A stretch of DNA of 64,000 nt. Origin: Smittium mucronatum. Its lineage: Eukaryota > Kickxellomycota > Harpellomycetes > Harpellales > Legeriomycetaceae. A program made the position numbers and the translations under genes. Shown here one piece after another: positions 60,201 through 64,000 of this stretch. The stretch covers positions 42,655 through 106,654 of the forward strand of contig LSSL01007797.1 in NCBI GenBank assembly GCA_001953115.1. Reading direction: 5' to 3'. Each line of letters begins with the position of its first letter. Position 1 is the stretch's first letter. The notes below the pieces were generated by a model. That model saw only the letters and a list, made by a program, of their open reading frames with translations. It was not told the DNA's origin and searched no databases.

Positions 60201-61638
60201 CCTTATATCCGTCCCCCCCATCTAAGATGGGGGGGGGACAATAGTATTATAACAGGCACTATATATAAATATTGGAATAATATTGCAACTGGTAAATGAG
60301 TACGTAGTACGGAATTAAATAAAATGAGTACGTAGTACTCTCATTAATATAAATTATCCTTTTACAGAATATTTATCTAGGATAAATATAACTTATAGTC
60401 TGATACGTACTATTTGTTAACCGTTATCTTAGATAACGGTTGTATTAAGTTGATTATAAAATAATACATTATTCCCCCCCCTACGGGGGGTCCCTTCTTA
60501 TATCTTTTCTACTTTATATTTTACTACTTTCCCATCTGCTGTGTCCTTTTTCTTATTTAATCTTTTTCATTTTTTTATTTTTATTAATACCTTTCTTATT
60601 AACCTATTCTATATAAAAATCCAAATAAACTTTCTAAATATAAGTGTAAAAAATACTAATGTTAGCCTTAATATATATTATTGTCCGTTACGAAAGTAAC
60701 TTTAATCTAGGTATCGTATTATTATTAATATTTATCCACATATGCATTTGAGACTTATGGTAATCCATTTTTATTATAGTTTTTATATTCTTAAGACTAA
60801 AAGACTTATAATACTAATTCATAATTTGTATTATTAATATTATTATATAGATACTCTATTTTACTATTTTTTATTATTATTAAATACGTATATTATTCCT
60901 ATTATTATTAGTATTCACATTCCTTACTTTTTATTTATATTTTACTTATAATATTATTATAAAATTTTACCTTATTATTACCTCTTTATTCTAATTTAAT
61001 CTATCCTCCTAAATAGAAAAATTTTATTGGAATCCAATATATTAAGTTTAAATGCTTATCTAATATACATATTAACTTATTTTAGAAAAGAAGAACCTAA
61101 TCTACTTCTATTAAAAAATGTAACCTTCCGTTATTAATATATTTCTCATTTTTTGTATATTCTTTAATAATATATATTTAATAAACTAATATATAATGCT
61201 TTATTATCTTATTTAACCCCCCCAGTATTACGGGGGGCTCGTATATAATCTTTATATATGTTCTGTATTATTTATTAGTACCTAGTATAGCTAATAAAGT
61301 TAATATATTTATATAAATTAGTATAACTTAAATAGGTTATCGGTACATAGTACTATATCATATTCCACATCCTAGGAATGTTAATATAACATCCTAGGGA
61401 TATTATTGTATAAGACTGATTTAATATATTAAAAATTAATATAATAGATAAAAATAATAAATATATAGGGATAAATATATAAAAAATATATAAGAAGTAA
61501 TGATAAAAATTAGAATTATTATATGGTAATAATAATAATAAATAATAACATAAATCTAATTAATAATGAAATAATAATAAGATTATAAATAAGTTAAAGA
61601 TTTGAATATATATATATTATACTGATTATAATTATCAA

Positions 61639-61724
61639 TCTTTGATCTGAGTTCGTATAACTGTATTAATATAATTATACCGATCTTTGATCTGAGTACG
61701 TATAACTGTATTAATATAATTATA
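61639..61724. repeat. tandem duplication, about 45-bp unit
   Basis: TCTTTGATCTGAGTTCGTAT... and TCTTTGATCTGAGTACGTAT... each run on through the same AT-rich string ending ATATAATTATA; the copies differ at one base in the shared part. Confidence 0.85.
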
Positions 61725-62055
61725 AGATACTGCGTATCTGGATAAATATAAATAAAATAAATATAGTGATTAATATTATGAATCCATTCATATATGGATT
61801 CAGATTAATATAATTAAGATATTTTAAATAAAGATTATACGTATCTGGATAATGACCAATAGCTTTGCTACTGGGACCGCTCATTGAGCGGCGATTAGAT
61901 ATATACCAATACTTCATATTGATATGGGGTGTATAGTACGGAGTACTACGTACGGGATTAAATATAAAGTATTATATTGGATTAATAATCCGTCATGTTC
62001 ATAACTAAGGTACCAATATAACTAATAAGATACATTATTAATATAATCAGTACAT

Positions 62056-62307
62056 ATGGTAGTTACCTTGATAACCGAAATAAGATACTACGTATTTGGG
62101 AATAATAAAGGAAAATATAATACCAATAATAAGAATAAAGTATATACTTTATTATCTTTATTATTATGGGATGATTTAGATGGTGATAATTTAGTAGGTA
62201 TAACATTAGGAAAATCATTAAAAGTAATAAAAGGTAGTGAAAAAGAATTATTACAATTAATGATAAAATATATTAAAATTGCTGATGAAAAATATAAATT
62301 AGGATAA
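62056..62307 (+). CDS. unidentified small ORF, probably a gene fragment
   Basis: 83 codons, MVVTLITEIRYYVFGNNKGK, then NKVYTLLSLLLWDDLDGDNL and GITLGKSLKVIKGSEKELLQ, LMIKYIKIADEKYKLG, stop. The next frame continues EKLVIIYPEWINENEYNKIK to about 62395. Charged, balanced composition unlike the surrounding low-complexity DNA. No family recognised; a plasmid protein remnant is possible. The first 20 codons include a hairpin (AGATACTACGTATTT), so the true start may be later. Confidence 0.4.
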   Translation: MVVTLITEIRYYVFGNNKGKYNTNNKNKVYTLLSLLLWDDLDGDNLVGITLGKSLKVIKGSEKELLQLMIKYIKIADEKYKLG

Positions 62308-62407
62308 AATGAAAAATTAGTAATAATATATCCTGAATGGATTAATGAGAATGAATATAATAAAATTAAAAATGAAGGTAAGAATATAGAAAAATAAAAA
62401 AGGAATT

Positions 62408-62444
62408 AGCTTCCGGTGGATACCGTCCGCCGAAGCGTACGGAT
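62408..62444 (+). repeat. 37-bp double-hairpin element, type A (copy 5, altered 3' end)
   Basis: AGCTTCCGGTGGATACCGTC then GCGTACGGAT; the last AGCT-like end is changed. Lies just after the unidentified ORF's second frame. Confidence 0.9.
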
Positions 62445-63202
62445 GAAAAAAAAAATGTCATTTACGTGAATTTCTTAAATTTATTATTCTAATCTAATTA
62501 TAATTTCTTTCTGATATAAATTATATTGTTTTTAAGACGCTTAATTAACCACACCCATAGCTAGTATGGAGGAGGGTTACTTTATTAATAAATCTTTGTA
62601 AAACTACCACCCCCCCCTTAAGGGGGTGAATTATATTAATTAAATCAGTAGAATGATTTAATCTACGAACCGCTATAAGAATATTTCTTAAATAATATTT
62701 TCCAGTGTTACTCCCCCCTTGTCATCCTGGATGACAATCTAAAAGTAATACGTATTAGTACTGACCTATGGTCTAGTGATGAATAAATGTTAATGTTAAT
62801 GAAATCATAATAATATATATTCGATGTAATAAACTTATTATGTCATATATAATTTTAGTTTTTTATAAAAAATAGCGTAATATATGAATCACCGATCCTT
62901 AGGATCCAAATGATTAAAAATAGAATATACCAGTTCTACGAACTCATTTTATTAAATTATTAAAAAGAATTTAATAATGATATTATTGATTGAAATTTTT
63001 AAATAGCTTATTATACTTAACCCCCTTTTATACTACTTATTCTATTATATCTATTGTATTGTCTTTGTTTCTTAATAATATATGAAAAAGGTAATTAGAC
63101 CTTTTTCTATTATATCTAAAAGTACTTATTTTATAACTATACTTTAATTTTGGCTATATATATTGTAGTCTTATTTTTTATTTATTATATTAGAAATATA
63201 TC

Positions 63203-63286
63203 TTCCTATATTGTCTAATTTCATCTATTATACTATAATATATTTTCCTATATTGTCTAATTTTATCCATTATATTATAATATATT
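63203..63286. repeat. 42-bp tandem duplication
   Basis: TTCCTATATTGTCTAATTT, continued by an AT-rich string, is repeated once with a few changes. This creates the repetitive reading frame on the minus strand. Confidence 0.8.
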
Positions 63287-63371
63287 TTTATTACTAATAT
63301 ATTTATACGTATACTACTAAATTGTATAATTAGTATAATGTAGTAAAGTATTTTTTTATCTATTAGATTTC

Positions 63372-63495
63372 TACGTATTCTACTAAATATACAAATAAGT
63401 ATCAACAACTATGTTGTGTAATATTTTTTTTATTATGTTTTACGTATCCCCTTAAATATATAAATAAGTATCAACAACTATGTTGTGTAATATTT
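63372..63495. repeat. 69-bp spaced direct repeat
   Basis: AAATAAGTATCAACAACTAT followed by GTTGTGTAATATTTT occurs at 63393 and 63462, each preceded by a similar TACGTAT...AAATATA string. Confidence 0.85.
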
Positions 63496-64000
63496 TAATT
63501 TAGTATTTAAATTTTAAATTTTATCTAATCTTATTATTTATATTATAATGTTTAGATATTACATTTATAATATAATAAATAGCTAATATAGCATGGAAGG
63601 AAGCTAATTAAATAGTTTAAGCTAAAAATAAGATTGCTAATAGTAGAGATAAAAATATGTAATTCTAAATTAATAATTTTAATAAATTAAGAATTCAGGT
63701 AGTTATCTGATTTGTGAAAATATAAGAATTATTATAAACACTATTGTAACTATAAAACTTTATTTTATAATTAATTTGAAATTAAACATCGAATATGTTA
63801 GTAATAATATTTTAATATTTATAACTTAAACTTTTTAAATAAACATCTTAATCAGTGAATAAATTTTATTTACTTTAACAGATTCATAATTAGGAAAAAT
63901 TAATTTTTTTTACTTTACCTAATGACGTTTAAATCATAGAAAACCTTCCTTTTATATTTTAAACCTTTATAATATAATTTATACTATAAAAAAGTATTAT

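Larger units (their letters stand above)
51622..62055. other. long AT-rich, palindrome-filled intergenic region
   Basis: About 10.4 kb without a recognisable gene, tRNA or rRNA. At 52040-52145 a plus-strand frame (EIKSTQINEILKRPSLLDNI ... ELEKEK) looks coding-like but is isolated. Elsewhere: runs of A/T, hairpins of the GTTAC/GTAAC, CATAC/GTATG, GGTACC and CCCCCATC/GATGGGGG kinds, a type B element (54163), tandem repeats (57178, 61639) and duplicated strings (60146/60173; TGAGTACGTAGTAC at about 60297 and 60325). Open frames at 53370 and 59484 are low-complexity and not believed. Confidence 0.6.
62445..64000. other. AT-rich end region with hairpins and tandem repeats
   Basis: Contains TTGTCATCC-TGGATGACAA (about 62719) and CCCCCCTTAAGGGGG (about 62611) hairpins and the tandem repeats below. 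From about 63590 onward the sequence becomes less repetitive and could be the edge of a structural RNA gene, but no rRNA signature was found. Confidence 0.5.

Noticed and set aside
63190..63408. 72-codon minus-strand frame
   Set aside because: Generated by a 42-bp tandem repeat; the protein repeats with it.
63590..64000. Start of an rRNA gene
   Set aside because: Composition changes but no conserved rRNA string could be recognised.

Overview
This window is part of a very AT-rich, intron-laden fungal mitochondrial genome. Evidence: respiratory-chain genes (nad5, cox1, cob, atp6, nad3, nad1, nad6, nad4), a Var1-type rps3, a mitochondrial RNase P RNA (rnpB), 23 tRNA genes, and about 22 introns carrying LAGLIDADG or GIY-YIG homing-endonuclease ORFs. 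UGA must be read as tryptophan (mold code 4): rps3, nad1, nad4, the cox1 tail and several intron ORFs only read through with TGA=Trp. No rRNA, nad2, nad4L, cox2, cox3, atp8 or atp9 gene was recognised. rnpB plus rps3 plus hairpin elements would suit an early-diverging fungus or an ascomycete; I cannot name the genus.

Layout. Minus strand, read from high to low coordinates: nad6 (44.9 kb), nad1 with one GIY-YIG intron, trnS, trnP, nad3, trnL, rnpB, atp6, trnR-trnH-trnV, trnR, cob (7 exons, 36.3-27.3 kb), then cox1 (11 exons, 24.3-10.4 kb) and nad5 (9.5 kb to beyond position 1). Plus strand: a dense tRNA cluster (45.1-46.8 kb, with six minus-strand tRNAs in and around it), rps3, nad4, a long hydrophobic ORF, and an RNA-polymerase remnant. 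From about 51.6 kb to the end is 12 kb of low-complexity AT-rich DNA full of short palindromes and tandem repeats, with one small unidentified coding-like ORF at 62.1 kb.

Introns split genes into very small pieces: cox1 has adjacent 11-nt exons and an 18-nt exon, cob has two adjacent 18-nt exons. Most introns are group I with the endonuclease ORF read through from the upstream exon. nad5 intron 5 is group II, with a recognisable domain V; it holds a chimeric ORF joining a maturase (GIIM-like) segment to a GIY-YIG domain.

Three layers of extra mobile DNA lie on top. (1) Family-B DNA polymerase and T7-like RNA polymerase fragments, as carried by linear mitochondrial plasmids. (2) A roughly 200-residue hydrophobic module fused to the C-termini of both Cox1 and Cob, with a displaced, decayed second copy downstream of cox1. 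(3) 37-bp double-hairpin elements with AGCT ends, plus many shorter palindromes, inserted in intergenic DNA, introns and coding frames. Several 37-bp insertions net +33 bp and keep the reading frame open.
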